Positions 25,710 to 34,490 of a stretch of 64,000 bases of DNA are shown here, piece after piece; the first letter of the stretch is position 1; the number at the start of each line of letters is the position of its first letter. The position numbers and the translations under genes are program-made. Source of the DNA: Verrucomicrobiales bacterium (GTDB lineage Bacteria > Verrucomicrobiota > Verrucomicrobiia > Verrucomicrobiales > SLCJ01); contig JAGXGH010000085.1 of the NCBI GenBank assembly GCA_024636835.1, forward strand, positions 24,298 through 88,297, written 5' to 3'. The notes beneath the pieces were generated by a model. It saw only the letters and a list, made by a program, of their open reading frames with translations. It did no database searches and was not told the origin of the DNA.

Positions 25710-26699
25710 TCATTGATGAGTCGGAGCGTTCGCCATTTTTAAAGGTGGTGACGGGCTGGGAACATTGCGTGATTCTGTGAGGCGCTCGTAGATTTTGTAA
25801 TGATTGGAGTGCTCTTTAACCATTAATAAAAAGCGCTCGACCATTTGGTTCCTACGGGGACCGGCGATTTTTTCCCACGATCCGTTGCGGATTTTTTCCT
25901 GACGAAGAAGATCGAAGTGGATGAGGCAATTCCTCATGTCGTTGAGGTGGTCGACGAACTGCTGTTCGCGTCCTTCCAGACCGAGTTGGTTGAGGATGAC
26001 GCCGCAAATATTGACCTGCGTCGATGCTGCTGTCGTCCAGGGCTCTGGATCGAGAGTATATTCACGAATTCCTGCACGAGTTTTATCGGCGAGCTCAATG
26101 AGTTGATCTGCGCTCTTCACGTCATTGCCGAGTGTGGTTTCATAGAACAAATGCAAGGCGTTGTAGTTCAGATAGTTCTCTGGATCGAGACTATAGGCGA
26201 AAGCGATTTTCTGCTCGACGTTCTCTCGGATGTGTTTACGGTGGCGCTCTGTTAGTTCAAATGGGGAATTGCTGGTATAAATGCTTGCCGTCATGTGGTC
26301 TACTTGACCGCGAAGCCAAGAATCCGATGATGGTGTTTCGGCATGTGTGCCGTGATCGTGTTCGCAGTGGCCATGATCGTGATCACAAGAACCGTGATCT
26401 TTTACGGGTTCGTCATCATGGCTGCAAACGCCGTGATCGTGTTCGCAGTTTGAGTGGTCATGCGTTTCGTAGGGGTTACTCTCGCCTTCATGCCACGCAT
26501 TGTCGATATCACCTTGAATGGCGAGTGCGATGGTCTTGCCGATTGGGCTACCCTTGATCGCAAGAATGTTGGGTTGGAACTCGAGTACGTTGTTTTTCGA
26601 ATCGGCAAGCTTCGCTCCTGCAAGCACCCACATAGCGGACCCGACGCCAAGGGCGATGAGTGCTGGGGTGAATTGGGAGATGACGGAAGCTGGCTTCAT
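25710..26699 (-). CDS. Membrane-anchored His/Asp-rich protein
   Basis: 329 residues with one N-terminal membrane segment (about 10-28, LIALGVGSAMWVLAGA). Residues about 77-120 are a low-complexity metal-binding-like run of repeated HDH and CEHDHG units with regular cysteines. The C-terminal 200 residues are helical and TPR-like (YLNYNALHLFYETTLG, LIHFDLLRQEKI). It lies between an ABC permease gene (25-base gap) and pilT (four-base gap). Binding of Zn, Ni, Co or Cu by the repeat is inferred from composition. A role in metal handling or in stabilising the pilus complex is possible; I do not recognise the family. Confidence 0.75.
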   Translation of the reverse strand: MKPASVISQFTPALIALGVGSAMWVLAGAKLADSKNNVLEFQPNILAIKGSPIGKTIALAIQGDIDNAWHEGESNPYETHDHSNCEHDHGVCSHDDEPVKDHGSCDHDHGHCEHDHGTHAETPSSDSWLRGQVDHMTASIYTSNSPFELTERHRKHIRENVEQKIAFAYSLDPENYLNYNALHLFYETTLGNDVKSADQLIELADKTRAGIREYTLDPEPWTTAASTQVNICGVILNQLGLEGREQQFVDHLNDMRNCLIHFDLLRQEKIRNGSWEKIAGPRRNQMVERFLLMVKEHSNHYKIYERLTESRNVPSPSPPLKMANAPTHQ

Positions 26700-26724
26700 G
26701 GGGAATTCGGAAACGACAGAGGGG

Positions 26725-27495
26725 CTAGGCGTTGCGGAGACGTGGGGTGAATGCTACGCTGCTGACGGCGAAGGAGACGAGAAGGATGCCGCCAAGGTAG
26801 CAGGCAATGGTGGCAAAATCGGTAAAATTCAGGGCACCGAGCTTATACATCAAGCGGTTGCTCAGATTGGATAGGTGGAGATGTGGGCCGATTGTCCACA
26901 GGGTATCCAGCAGTGCGTTAGATTTGTTGAGGGTGAACTGTTTTAGATAGCCGACACCGTAAAGCCCGTAGAGGCCGGATGCAAGGGCGATAAGGAACGA
27001 AGGAGCTGACCCTATCCTAGTCGCAAAGCCGATCGAAATCATCAAGAGCGCACCGATTGTCAGCTGTGAGAGGGAGAAAAATTGAAGGTTCAGGTAGAAC
27101 CAGAGCTTTGCTTCAGCGGGGTCGGATGGGCTCGCCCAGAAGACCGAGATCGCGGTTGCGGCTACGCCAAGTAAAATAGAGAACACCATCACTGATAGCC
27201 AGCTCTGTAGCATTTGGCGAACCGGCGTAACACCTTGGCTCGCGAAGTAGTCGCCCAGACCGTGGAGTCGCAGCGAGGCTCCGAGATTAGCGCCTTGGAA
27301 CAGAACCCAAGTAAGCGATGCAATCCAGAATAGCATCCAAACCGTCCTGGCGCGCTCGGGTTCGATCAGGGTGACGTCCTGTTCATAAGGCGTCATCAGT
27401 GGCACCACTGCGGCACCCACTGCAATCAATACGAGCCAAACCACCCAGACTTTGCGCTGGATGATGGTCGCTAGAAAAAGACGGAAAATGTCCAT
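26725..27495 (-). CDS. ABC-2-type transporter permease
   Basis: 256 residues with about six membrane spans, no signal peptide, and a hydrophobic pattern typical of ABC-2 permeases (VVWLVLIAVGAAVVPLM, VWMLFWIASLTWVLFQGANLG). It lies 24 bases downstream of the ABC ATPase gene and upstream of the His-rich protein. The cargo is unknown. It is the second gene of the long leftward run that includes the pilus genes. Confidence 0.75.
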   Translation of the reverse strand: MDIFRLFLATIIQRKVWVVWLVLIAVGAAVVPLMTPYEQDVTLIEPERARTVWMLFWIASLTWVLFQGANLGASLRLHGLGDYFASQGVTPVRQMLQSWLSVMVFSILLGVAATAISVFWASPSDPAEAKLWFYLNLQFFSLSQLTIGALLMISIGFATRIGSAPSFLIALASGLYGLYGVGYLKQFTLNKSNALLDTLWTIGPHLHLSNLSNRLMYKLGALNFTDFATIACYLGGILLVSFAVSSVAFTPRLRNA

Positions 27496-27519
27496 GACGG
27501 ATGAAAATGGAGAGGGAGC

Positions 27520-28170
27520 TTAATTGAGCGCTGTTTTCAGCGCGCCCCAATGGCGGTCGGAGTCTGGGTTGATGTGAGACAACTTGGCGTTTGAAATAGT
27601 TACGACACTGGGAAATTCGGCTTCGTCGGAATCTGGATGGCAGGTGATCAGTCGTAAGGTATTGGAGGTTTTCTTTGACCAGTGATTGAGAAAAAATTCC
27701 TGGGTGAAGGCATCGAGGCCTGTGAATGGCTCGTCGAGCAGAAGGATTTGAGACTGTTGATCAGTAGCGCGGCATTCAGCAAGGATGAGAAGAGCTTTCT
27801 GACGGTTTCCGCGGGAGAGTCTGCCGAAGGGTTTGCGGTGTTCAAGTTCCACGGCATCAGCCATTTCGATGGCTTGCATACGGTGTTTCTTTTGGACAAG
27901 AGCTTTAAAGACAGTGGCAGGGGTCAACTCGCGATCGAACTCTAAAAACTCATTGACGAACTGAAGACGGCCATTGGTCGTGTAGTCACCAGACTTTGCC
28001 TTTAGTCCACCGGCTAGTGTTTTCAGTAGTGTTGTTTTGCCTCGGCCGTTGCGGGCGAGCAGGAAATGATTGCCCACGCCAAGCTCAATCGACGACGCAG
28101 TCGTTGCAATCGGCGTATTATAGCCAATGGCGAACGAGTCGGAGATGGTGATGGATGGGGTGTTTTCCAT
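27520..28170 (-). CDS. ABC transporter ATP-binding protein
   Basis: 216 residues. Walker A is ARNGRGKTTLLKT, the signature FGRLSRGNRQKALLILAE and Walker B QILLLDEPFTGLD; the switch histidine lies in LRLITCHPDSDE. It pairs with the downstream permease gene. Like CcmA-type ATPases it is short and has a non-classical signature (LSRGN rather than LSGGQ). It appears to head the leftward pilus locus; the promoter should lie in 28171-28522. Confidence 0.85.
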   Translation of the reverse strand: MENTPSITISDSFAIGYNTPIATTASSIELGVGNHFLLARNGRGKTTLLKTLAGGLKAKSGDYTTNGRLQFVNEFLEFDRELTPATVFKALVQKKHRMQAIEMADAVELEHRKPFGRLSRGNRQKALLILAECRATDQQSQILLLDEPFTGLDAFTQEFFLNHWSKKTSNTLRLITCHPDSDEAEFPSVVTISNAKLSHINPDSDRHWGALKTALN

Positions 28171-28522
28171 ATGGAAAATATAGATTTTTTACCGAGATAG
28201 GACTCTCTGCAGCATTACTCATCATTTTCTGCATTGGGAACAAGTAAAATCACAGCTTCCTAAAAAGTATGGATAGGTTTGAAAAAATGTGAAAGAAAGT
28301 GATGCGAATTTGAGTTAATATTAGATATTACTTACAACCTTACTGCAAATATGAGGATGGCGCATAAATCTCACAGGTTTTGCTTGGTTGCTCAGCATCC
28401 ACTCGGGCTTTAGTCAAAAAGTGAGCGGACTCCGCCTTGGGTGACTTGAAGCTCGGCCTTACTGGCTTCAAGGGAATGAGAATTTAGGCAGGCGTTATCA
28501 GCGCGAGTTTTCACGCAGGGAC
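28171..28522. other. Gene-free stretch upstream of the pilus/ABC operon
   Basis: 352 bases with no gene. The part nearest 28200-28360 is AT-rich (for example TTAATATTAGATATTAC near 28315-28333), as expected for the promoter region of the leftward operon, but I see no clean -35/-10 pair or -24/-12 sigma-54 motif. The remainder (28400-28500) is mixed and unremarkable. Confidence 0.35.
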
Positions 28523-28723
28523 TTAATTTTCCATCCATTTGGCCCGCCAGTCTGCGCGGTGGTTTTTCATCCAATCGACCAAGGCTTCTTCGAAGCCGAT
28601 GTCGCGGCTTTGTTTTTCACTCTCGATCCATTTGTGGCGACGCACCTCTTCGAGTTGCAGGAGGAACTCCTGGTAGAAGGTGTGCTTCACGCTGGGCTTC
28701 GATGATGGGTTTGGGGTGGCCAT
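28523..28723 (-). CDS. Small conserved-looking protein of unknown function
   Basis: 66 residues, highly charged and helical, with Trp-rich text (HKWIESEKQSRDIGFEEALV then DWMKNHRADWRAKWM). No signal peptide, span or metal site. It lies six bases downstream of the Mrp gene on the same strand, so it is probably co-transcribed. Small proteins with an HKW.ESE...D.G pattern occur in many bacteria, but I cannot name a function. Confidence 0.65.
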   Translation of the reverse strand: MATPNPSSKPSVKHTFYQEFLLQLEEVRRHKWIESEKQSRDIGFEEALVDWMKNHRADWRAKWMEN

Positions 28724-28729
28724 GCTTGA

Positions 28730-29803
28730 TTAAGCGTCCTTCAAAACCGGATGCGATGCAAGTGTTGCGGCGACAGTTATAAATGCTTTTGCTGCTGGGT
28801 CGTCGGGATGAGAAAGTGTCACAGGCAAGCCGTCGTCGCCGCCGGTTCTTGTCGGAATGGTGATAGGGATTTCTGCGAGCAGGGGAACATTGAGCTTTTC
28901 CGCTTCACGGGTGCCTCCGCCTTGGCCGAAGATGTGGTAGACGGTGTTGTCCGATGGGCAGAGGAAGTAGGCCATGTTCTCGACAATGCCGAGCACAGGT
29001 ACGTTGACTTTGTCGAACATAGAGACGGCTTTTCGGGCGTCGATCAGTGCGACTTCCTGTGGTGTGGTGACGATCAAGGCACCGTCCAGAGCAATGGTCT
29101 GAACAATGGTTAATTGGATGTCGCCGGTGCCGGGAGGCAGGTCAAGGATGAGAACATCGAGTTCACCCCATGCGACATTGCGCAGGAATTGCTGGGTGTA
29201 GCGGGTGGCGATCGGTCCGCGAACGATGACAGGTGCGTTATCGGAGATCAAAAAGCCCATCGACATGAGTTTGATTCCGTGGGCCTCGATGGGAATAATT
29301 TCTTCTTTTTCGTTGGCGCGCGGAGACTCTTCGCTACCAAACATTTGCGCAACTGACGGGCCATAGAGGTCGCAGTCGCATAGTCCGACTTTCAAGCCTT
29401 GTGCCTTTAATGCGACGGCGAGGTTTGCCGCCACCGTGGATTTGCCCACACCGCCTTTGCCGGAACCAACCGCGATGATGCGTTTGATTCCTGGGATGGT
29501 GGCTTTTTCTGGTTGACCCTGTGCGGTGTTCGATCCTGCCATCTGGCCTGTTGGCGGGTCTTGAATTTGCAGGTCGATCTTAACGTTGCCAATGCCTTCG
29601 AGAGATTCCAGGGCAGCGTGCGCTTGTTTAAAAATGAGTTCGGGTACGCTGGGGTCTTTGGTCGCCAGGCCAATAGTGACGAAAACGTCATTGCCTTCGA
29701 TGCGCGTGCCTTTGACCAAGCCGAATGAAACGATGTCGCGGCTGAACCCTGGGTAGCTAACGTTCTTTAGGGTTTCGAGGATAAGATCTTCAGTAAGTGG
29801 CAT
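28730..29803 (-). CDS. mrp: Mrp/NBP35-family Fe-S cluster carrier ATPase
   Basis: 357 residues. Residues 1-85 are an MIP18-like (DUF59) domain; the P-loop domain follows with the deviant Walker A GSGKGGVGKSTVAANLAVAL, the switch region LILDLPPGTGDIQLTI, and TPQEVALIDARKAV. The scaffold form carries a CxxC near the C-terminus in many homologues; here only one cysteine (FLCPSDN) is seen at that place, so cluster binding may differ. It helps deliver Fe-S clusters in the cytoplasm, fitting the Fe-S enzymes in this genome. Confidence 0.92.
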   Translation of the reverse strand: MPLTEDLILETLKNVSYPGFSRDIVSFGLVKGTRIEGNDVFVTIGLATKDPSVPELIFKQAHAALESLEGIGNVKIDLQIQDPPTGQMAGSNTAQGQPEKATIPGIKRIIAVGSGKGGVGKSTVAANLAVALKAQGLKVGLCDCDLYGPSVAQMFGSEESPRANEKEEIIPIEAHGIKLMSMGFLISDNAPVIVRGPIATRYTQQFLRNVAWGELDVLILDLPPGTGDIQLTIVQTIALDGALIVTTPQEVALIDARKAVSMFDKVNVPVLGIVENMAYFLCPSDNTVYHIFGQGGGTREAEKLNVPLLAEIPITIPTRTGGDDGLPVTLSHPDDPAAKAFITVAATLASHPVLKDA

Positions 29804-29832
29804 AAGAGATGTTGCGCTGGCATTGGCGACGG

Positions 29833-29905
29833 GTCAAACTACCAAATCTTGGTATTGATTTGACGCGTCGCGTAGAACCGCTGCGCGGCACGCGATTGGC
29901 AAGTG
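29833..29905. repeat. Nested hairpin repeat, copy 1
   Basis: An inverted repeat with core TACCAA-ATC-TTGGTA and outer arms GTCAAA / TTTGAC is followed at once by a second stem, TCGCGT / ACGCGA (29868-29873 and 29890-29895), which encloses CCGC-TGC-GCGG. The second block recurs nearly identically (one mismatch over about 44 bases) at 34305-34348. It lies between mrp and rpoN, downstream of rpoN. No transposase is adjacent. Confidence 0.75.
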
Positions 29906-29986
29906 GAAGGTGGGATGGTTGATAGTGAGCTAGTTGTGCGCGGCGAAAAGTCATGTTTTTGTCCGAAGCCGGTAATAGTCACATTA

Positions 29987-31450
29987 TTACTGATGCTTAC
30001 GCCGCAAATTGGTTGGCGGGATCCCTAAAGCTTCCCGGTATTTGGCGATTGTCCGTCGGGCGACGGTGAGGCCTTCATCATCGAGAAGTTTTGAGAGCTT
30101 GGCGTCGGATAGCGGTTTGGCCCCGTCTTCGGAGGCGACAAGTGCAGCGAGTCTGGTTTTTACCGAAGTGTTTGCAATGTCAGTGCCGTCTGCGGACTGG
30201 AATCCGGCGGTGAAAAATCGCCGGAGCTCGAAGACTCCGTGCGGAGTTATGGTGTATTTGCCGTTGATCGCGCGTGACACCGTCGTCTCATGCACACCAA
30301 TGGCGTCAGCGATTTGTTGCATGGTCATCGGACGGAGTGCGGAGATGCCTGCCTCCAAAAATGGCTGCTGACGTTGGATGATTTGGTGGGCGATTTTGCG
30401 CAGTGTTTCTTGTCGCTGCTCAATGCACTGGATGATGAATTTTCCGGCGCGGATTTTATCGCGAACGAATCCACGGGTCTCCTTGTCCGAGGATTCCTCG
30501 GAGAGTAAATCTTTGTAATAGCGGCTGACGCGGAGGCGGGGGAGGACTGACTCATTGAGGAGGGCCGTGAACTCGCCTGACTCATCGCAGGTGATTGTCA
30601 TGTCCGGGTTGATCGTGCGACTATCGTCTTCTGAGAATGGTTCGGCAGGGCGAGGAGTGAGCGTGGCGATGAGTTCGGCCGCCTTGTTGACCTCGGCTAC
30701 AGAGGTGTTGAGCGCACGTGCGATGTCTGGTCTGCGGTTGCGTATGAACGGATCAAAATATTGATCGAGGATTGTCGTCGCGAGATGGCTTGCGTAGCCG
30801 CGGCGTTGGAGTTGGATCAACAAGCAATCCGGCAAATTCCGTGCGCCAACGCCTGCGGGATCGAGTGTTAACAAAGTAGAATAAGCGGTCTCTACGTCGT
30901 CGAGCGACAACATGTTATCGAGCGCTATATCTTCGAGCGAGATGTCAAGATACCCGCGCTCGTCCAGAGCGGCGACGAGGATGTCGAAGGCTTGTCGCTC
31001 ACCGCGGTTGAGTGGAGCGGTGGCGACTTGCTCCTGGAGATGTGATGCTAGAGTGAGCGGCGAGGCGATGGAGTCGTAGAGATGCTCTTGAAGTTCCTCG
31101 TGTTCGCGGTTTCGTCCGACATGCTGGCCGGCGAGGATTTGTTCTTCGCGATAATCTTCGTCCCACTGCTCAAGTTCGCGCAGTTCTTCATCGTGCTCGG
31201 CGGCCTGCTCTTCGGATTCGTCCAGAGAGGGGTCCGGTGACTCTTCTTCGAGAGTTGGGTTAGTCTCCAACTCTTGTTGAACAAGCTGTCGAAGCTCAAG
31301 CGCTGGAGCTTGAAGAATTTCCAAGCTTTGCCGCATCATCGGCGATAGCCGCTGCTGCAACCCCATCTCTTGATGTTGAGAAAGCCCTGCGCCGAGCGGA
31401 CGCTGGGGTGCGGCCGCGCCAGATGAGGAATGCGCAGGAGGAGGGGTCAC
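29987..31450 (-). CDS. rpoN: RNA polymerase sigma-54 factor
   Basis: 487 residues. Region I is Gln/Leu-rich (LSQHQEMGLQQRLSPMMRQS), region II is acidic, the core-binding domain follows, then the HTH (TMQQIADAIGVHETTVSRAI) and the C-terminal RpoN box ARRTIAKYREALGIP, which reads the -24 element. The N-terminus has a Pro/Ala-rich lead (MTPPPAHSSSGAAAPQRPLG). It directs transcription at -24/-12 promoters with activator ATPases. In many bacteria sigma-54 controls pilin genes, and here it lies near the pilus cluster, but I found no obvious -24/-12 site upstream of the pilus genes. Confidence 0.95.
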   Translation of the reverse strand: MTPPPAHSSSGAAAPQRPLGAGLSQHQEMGLQQRLSPMMRQSLEILQAPALELRQLVQQELETNPTLEEESPDPSLDESEEQAAEHDEELRELEQWDEDYREEQILAGQHVGRNREHEELQEHLYDSIASPLTLASHLQEQVATAPLNRGERQAFDILVAALDERGYLDISLEDIALDNMLSLDDVETAYSTLLTLDPAGVGARNLPDCLLIQLQRRGYASHLATTILDQYFDPFIRNRRPDIARALNTSVAEVNKAAELIATLTPRPAEPFSEDDSRTINPDMTITCDESGEFTALLNESVLPRLRVSRYYKDLLSEESSDKETRGFVRDKIRAGKFIIQCIEQRQETLRKIAHQIIQRQQPFLEAGISALRPMTMQQIADAIGVHETTVSRAINGKYTITPHGVFELRRFFTAGFQSADGTDIANTSVKTRLAALVASEDGAKPLSDAKLSKLLDDEGLTVARRTIAKYREALGIPPTNLRRKHQ

Positions 31451-31535
31451 AGCGCAAGTTTCGAGTCAGATTAGACTTTCCGCAAGCAGGTATTACGCCA
31501 ATTTCACGAATGTCGGTATTGTTGCATACTCTTGC

Positions 31536-32858
31536 TTACCCGGGTGGTGTCAGCGTATCGAGGTGGGCGATGGCGGATTCTCTATCAGCAAGTGCTCCGT
31601 CCAGTTGCATGTTTTGGAATTCGGTGAGCAGTTTGCCCATCTCAGGTCCTGGCTTCCAGCCTCGTTGAATAAGGTCTTTGCCGGAAATCAGTGGCGGAGG
31701 GATCACCGGTTCGTTGGCGAATTCTCGTTGTTTTTCGAGGGCGAACTGGTAGTTTTCCGTGATGCCGTTTGATGATCCACAGTCTACCCGATGGAGTTCG
31801 ATTTCATCGTCAAATGTAGGCCTTCCCATAAACCGGCGGAGTGTCGAGCGCTTCATTTTGGTGACGTTCATGAAGTTCATATGCTGCGAAACCATTTCAG
31901 CAACGCTGTCGATCAGTGCGTTTGGTGATTTCAAGCGGCGGAGGATTTTCTCTGCCATTTCGGCGCCTGCCTTGTCGTGCCCGTTGAAGCGAATCCTTCC
32001 ATCGTCATCGAAGGTTTGGGTGGCGGGTTTGGCAATGTCGTGAAGCAAGACCGCCCAGACGAGTGTCTCGGAAGCGTCGTCTGGTAGCATGTCGAGCATG
32101 ATGCGGGTGTGAACGAACACATCGCCCTCAGGATGGAATTCTGGTGGTTGCTCGCACCCTTGGAGCACGAGAATTTCTGGTAAGATCTGTGCCATGATGC
32201 CGGATTCTACCAGTAAGTCGAAGCCACGCAGACGGTTGGGGTGAATCAGGATTTGGCGTAGTTCCTCGCGGATTCGCTCCATGCTGATCGCGGCGACTTT
32301 GGCCGAGTGGTCGCAGAGTGCGGCCCATGTGACGGGTTCGATATCGAACTCAAAACGAGCGGCAAAGCGAATCGCGCGGAGCAGGCGCAGGTAGTCCTCT
32401 TCAAAACGTTTGACGGGGTTGCCAATGGCTCGGATACAGCGCGCGTCGATATCTTGGCGACCGTCTACAAAATCGATCACTTTATCGTCGACCGGGTTTT
32501 CAAACAGTCCGTTAATGGTGAAGTCGCGGCGCTGTGCGTCCTTCTCCGGGGTGGAGAAACACACGTCGTCAGGCCGTCTTCCATCGCCGTAAGACCCGTC
32601 CTCGCGGAAGGTGGCGACTTCAAAATCCATGCCGTCGTGTTTCACTAAAACGACGCCGAAGTGCGCGCCCACCATGCGGTGACGCGGGAATAGCTTCGCG
32701 ATCTCGCTTGGTGTGGCGTTGGTTGCGATGTCGTAGTCTTTTGGAGAAACTCCCATCAGTCGATCACGCACACAGCCACCAGCAAAGTAGGCGGTGAATC
32801 CATTATTGCAGAGCGTGGCGATGACGGATGTCGCCTTGGATCGGAGTAAGTTTTGCAT
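31536..32858 (-). CDS. cca: CCA-adding tRNA nucleotidyltransferase with HD domain
   Basis: 440 residues of the class II nucleotidyltransferase family. The catalytic head shows GGCVRDRLMG and the aspartates of KDYDIAT, with the neck at RRDFTINGLF and RFEEDYLRLLRAIRFAARF. An HD domain follows (HTRIMLDMLP, VLLHDIAKPAT, GHDKAGAEMA). It adds or repairs the tRNA 3' CCA. A poly(A) polymerase reading is possible because the two are close in sequence. It precedes rpoN on the same strand with an 85-base gap. Confidence 0.9.
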   Translation of the reverse strand: MQNLLRSKATSVIATLCNNGFTAYFAGGCVRDRLMGVSPKDYDIATNATPSEIAKLFPRHRMVGAHFGVVLVKHDGMDFEVATFREDGSYGDGRRPDDVCFSTPEKDAQRRDFTINGLFENPVDDKVIDFVDGRQDIDARCIRAIGNPVKRFEEDYLRLLRAIRFAARFEFDIEPVTWAALCDHSAKVAAISMERIREELRQILIHPNRLRGFDLLVESGIMAQILPEILVLQGCEQPPEFHPEGDVFVHTRIMLDMLPDDASETLVWAVLLHDIAKPATQTFDDDGRIRFNGHDKAGAEMAEKILRRLKSPNALIDSVAEMVSQHMNFMNVTKMKRSTLRRFMGRPTFDDEIELHRVDCGSSNGITENYQFALEKQREFANEPVIPPPLISGKDLIQRGWKPGPEMGKLLTEFQNMQLDGALADRESAIAHLDTLTPPG

Positions 32859-32934
32859 GCAGATGGATCGGTGGCAGGGGCGGAAGAATGTAACTTAAAG
32901 CTTATTCGGAGTTATTGAAGAACCGCGAACACCG

Positions 32935-32966
32935 CTCAAACGGGCGGGACGCCCGCGCTCCTTGAG
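32935..32966. repeat. GC-rich nested hairpin
   Basis: A perfect stem CGGGCG-GGA-CGCCCG (32941-32955) sits inside outer arms CTCAA / TTGAG (32935-32939 and 32962-32966). It lies in the 280-base gap between the divergent cca and prepilin peptidase genes. The sequence style resembles repeats often seen in verrucomicrobial genomes. No T-run follows, so it is not a simple terminator. Confidence 0.6.
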
Positions 32967-33139
32967 GGAATCACGCCGATGGCGCTCTTTAGTTGATGAA
33001 GGAACTTTAGAGAGGACGATGGATGACGCAAGGTCAAGCGATTGCGTGCGGGTGATGTGGTAGTAAGATTGTTTGATTCTTCTCAAGATGGATTTTCCTA
33101 TCGCCTCAGTAGTCAATCCGGCTTACCAAGAACTCTGAT

Positions 33140-34282
33140 ATGTTTGATAACCCCATCGAATTTGTGCTGCAGTTTGCTGCCTTCATGATTGGTGCCTGTG
33201 TGGGATCCTTTCTCAATGTGTGTATCTATCGCTGGCCGCTAGATCTGAAAGTCGACGAGCCTAAGCGTTCGTTCTGCCCCAAGTGTGAAAGTGCGATTCC
33301 CGTATGGCGGAATATTCCCATCCTCAGTTGGCTGCTGTTGCGCGGAAAATGCGCTGACTGCAAAGCGCCGATTCCTGTTCGTTATGTATTGGTGGAGGTG
33401 CTTACGGCGCTTGGATTTCTTGGCTTGTGGTTGATGTGGCCCTCAATGGTTGGGGTGGCACTCATTTTCTTTTTTGTGTGCTGCATGGTGACGGTGTGGG
33501 TCGATTTCGAGCACTACATCATCCCCGATCAGGTTTCGATCAAGGCGGTGCCGATCGGTTTGCTTTGCGCGGCACTTGCGCCTCAGTTGTTCGGCGAGAC
33601 GGAGTGGTATCGCGGATTGATGTGGGGTGCGATCGGAGTGGTAGTGGGGTATTTGCTACTCTGGGGAGTGGTCGAACTGGGCAAGAAGGCGTTCGGGAGA
33701 AAGAAGATCAAGCTCGATAGCGAGTTGGCTTGGAAAGCGGAGGAAGAAGATGACGGTCCCGTGTTCACACTTGGTGATGAGAAATACCCTTGGGTGGATT
33801 TGTTCGCACGTCCGACGGATCGCCTGATTGTTGAGACGAAGGGATTATTCATTCGCCTGGTGAATGGCGAATCGGTGAAAATCGAGGAAGCCGATCTTCA
33901 CCTCGGCTGGGAAGTGGTGGTGGTAATGCCCAAGGGGCAAAAAACATCGCCACTCCATGAGTGGCCGCTCGAGGAGGTGAAGTCGCTGCAGGGGAAGACA
34001 TCCAATGTGGTGATTCCTCGCGAGGCGATGGGTTTTGGTGATGTGAAGTTTCTTGCGTTGGCCGGGTGTTTTGTTGGTTGGCAGGGTGTGCTGTTCACCG
34101 TTGCCGCGGCATCCTTGCTAGGGACCGTGATCTCCGTGTTGTTGATGGCAATTGGGTTGCGCAGGTGGACGACGCGGATTCCCTTTGGTCCCTATCTAGT
34201 GGCCGGTGCGTGGATTTGGATATTTGCGGGCTGGAAGATTATCCATTGGTATTTCGCGCTGATGGGTCTCGGCGAGGTCTGA
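33140..34282 (+). CDS. pilD: Prepilin peptidase / N-methyltransferase with large insertion
   Basis: 380 residues against the usual 260-290. The N-terminal methylase part has the four cysteines of the zinc site (C46-x2-C49 and C71-x2-C74). The aspartyl protease part has the first catalytic Asp in VDFEHYIIPD (D122) and the second in GFGDVKF (D301). Between them, residues about 186-290 form an extra soluble domain of roughly 100 residues not seen in standard PilD. It cleaves and N-methylates pilins and pseudopilins; both secretion loci in this window would depend on it. It has 7-8 membrane spans. Confidence 0.9.
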   Translation: MFDNPIEFVLQFAAFMIGACVGSFLNVCIYRWPLDLKVDEPKRSFCPKCESAIPVWRNIPILSWLLLRGKCADCKAPIPVRYVLVEVLTALGFLGLWLMWPSMVGVALIFFFVCCMVTVWVDFEHYIIPDQVSIKAVPIGLLCAALAPQLFGETEWYRGLMWGAIGVVVGYLLLWGVVELGKKAFGRKKIKLDSELAWKAEEEDDGPVFTLGDEKYPWVDLFARPTDRLIVETKGLFIRLVNGESVKIEEADLHLGWEVVVVMPKGQKTSPLHEWPLEEVKSLQGKTSNVVIPREAMGFGDVKFLALAGCFVGWQGVLFTVAAASLLGTVISVLLMAIGLRRWTTRIPFGPYLVAGAWIWIFAGWKIIHWYFALMGLGEV

Positions 34283-34348
34283 TACCAGAACCTGGTAAGG
34301 TGTAGACGCGTCGCGTAGAACCGCTGCGCGGCACGCGATTTGCAAGTG
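34283..34348. repeat. Nested hairpin repeat, copy 2
   Basis: Directly after the TGA of the prepilin peptidase gene: TACCAG-AAC-CTGGTA (34283-34297), then the same block as in copy 1, TCGCGT / ACGCGA (34311-34316 and 34333-34338) around CCGC-TGC-GCGG (34321-34331). A T-rich run (TTTTGTTTTTTTC) lies about 10-20 bases further on, so this copy might also assist transcription termination. Confidence 0.75.
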
Positions 34349-34490
34349 ATACCCAATTTTGTTTTTTTCGTGAGCTGTTTGTGTGCGGTGAATGATCATG
34401 TTTTTCATTGAAACCGGCCTGATGCAGAGCTTGTTGATTTTTTTCGTCAGGAGTTGGAGAGACGGTGATGAATGGAGTAGAGTCTGGGAT

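Noticed and set aside
28171..28522. Sigma-54 -24/-12 promoter for the pilus operon
   Set aside because: rpoN is close, but no GG-N10-GC motif with good context was seen.
32995..33139. Riboswitch or leader before the prepilin peptidase gene
   Set aside because: No recognisable structure beyond the GC-rich hairpin further left.
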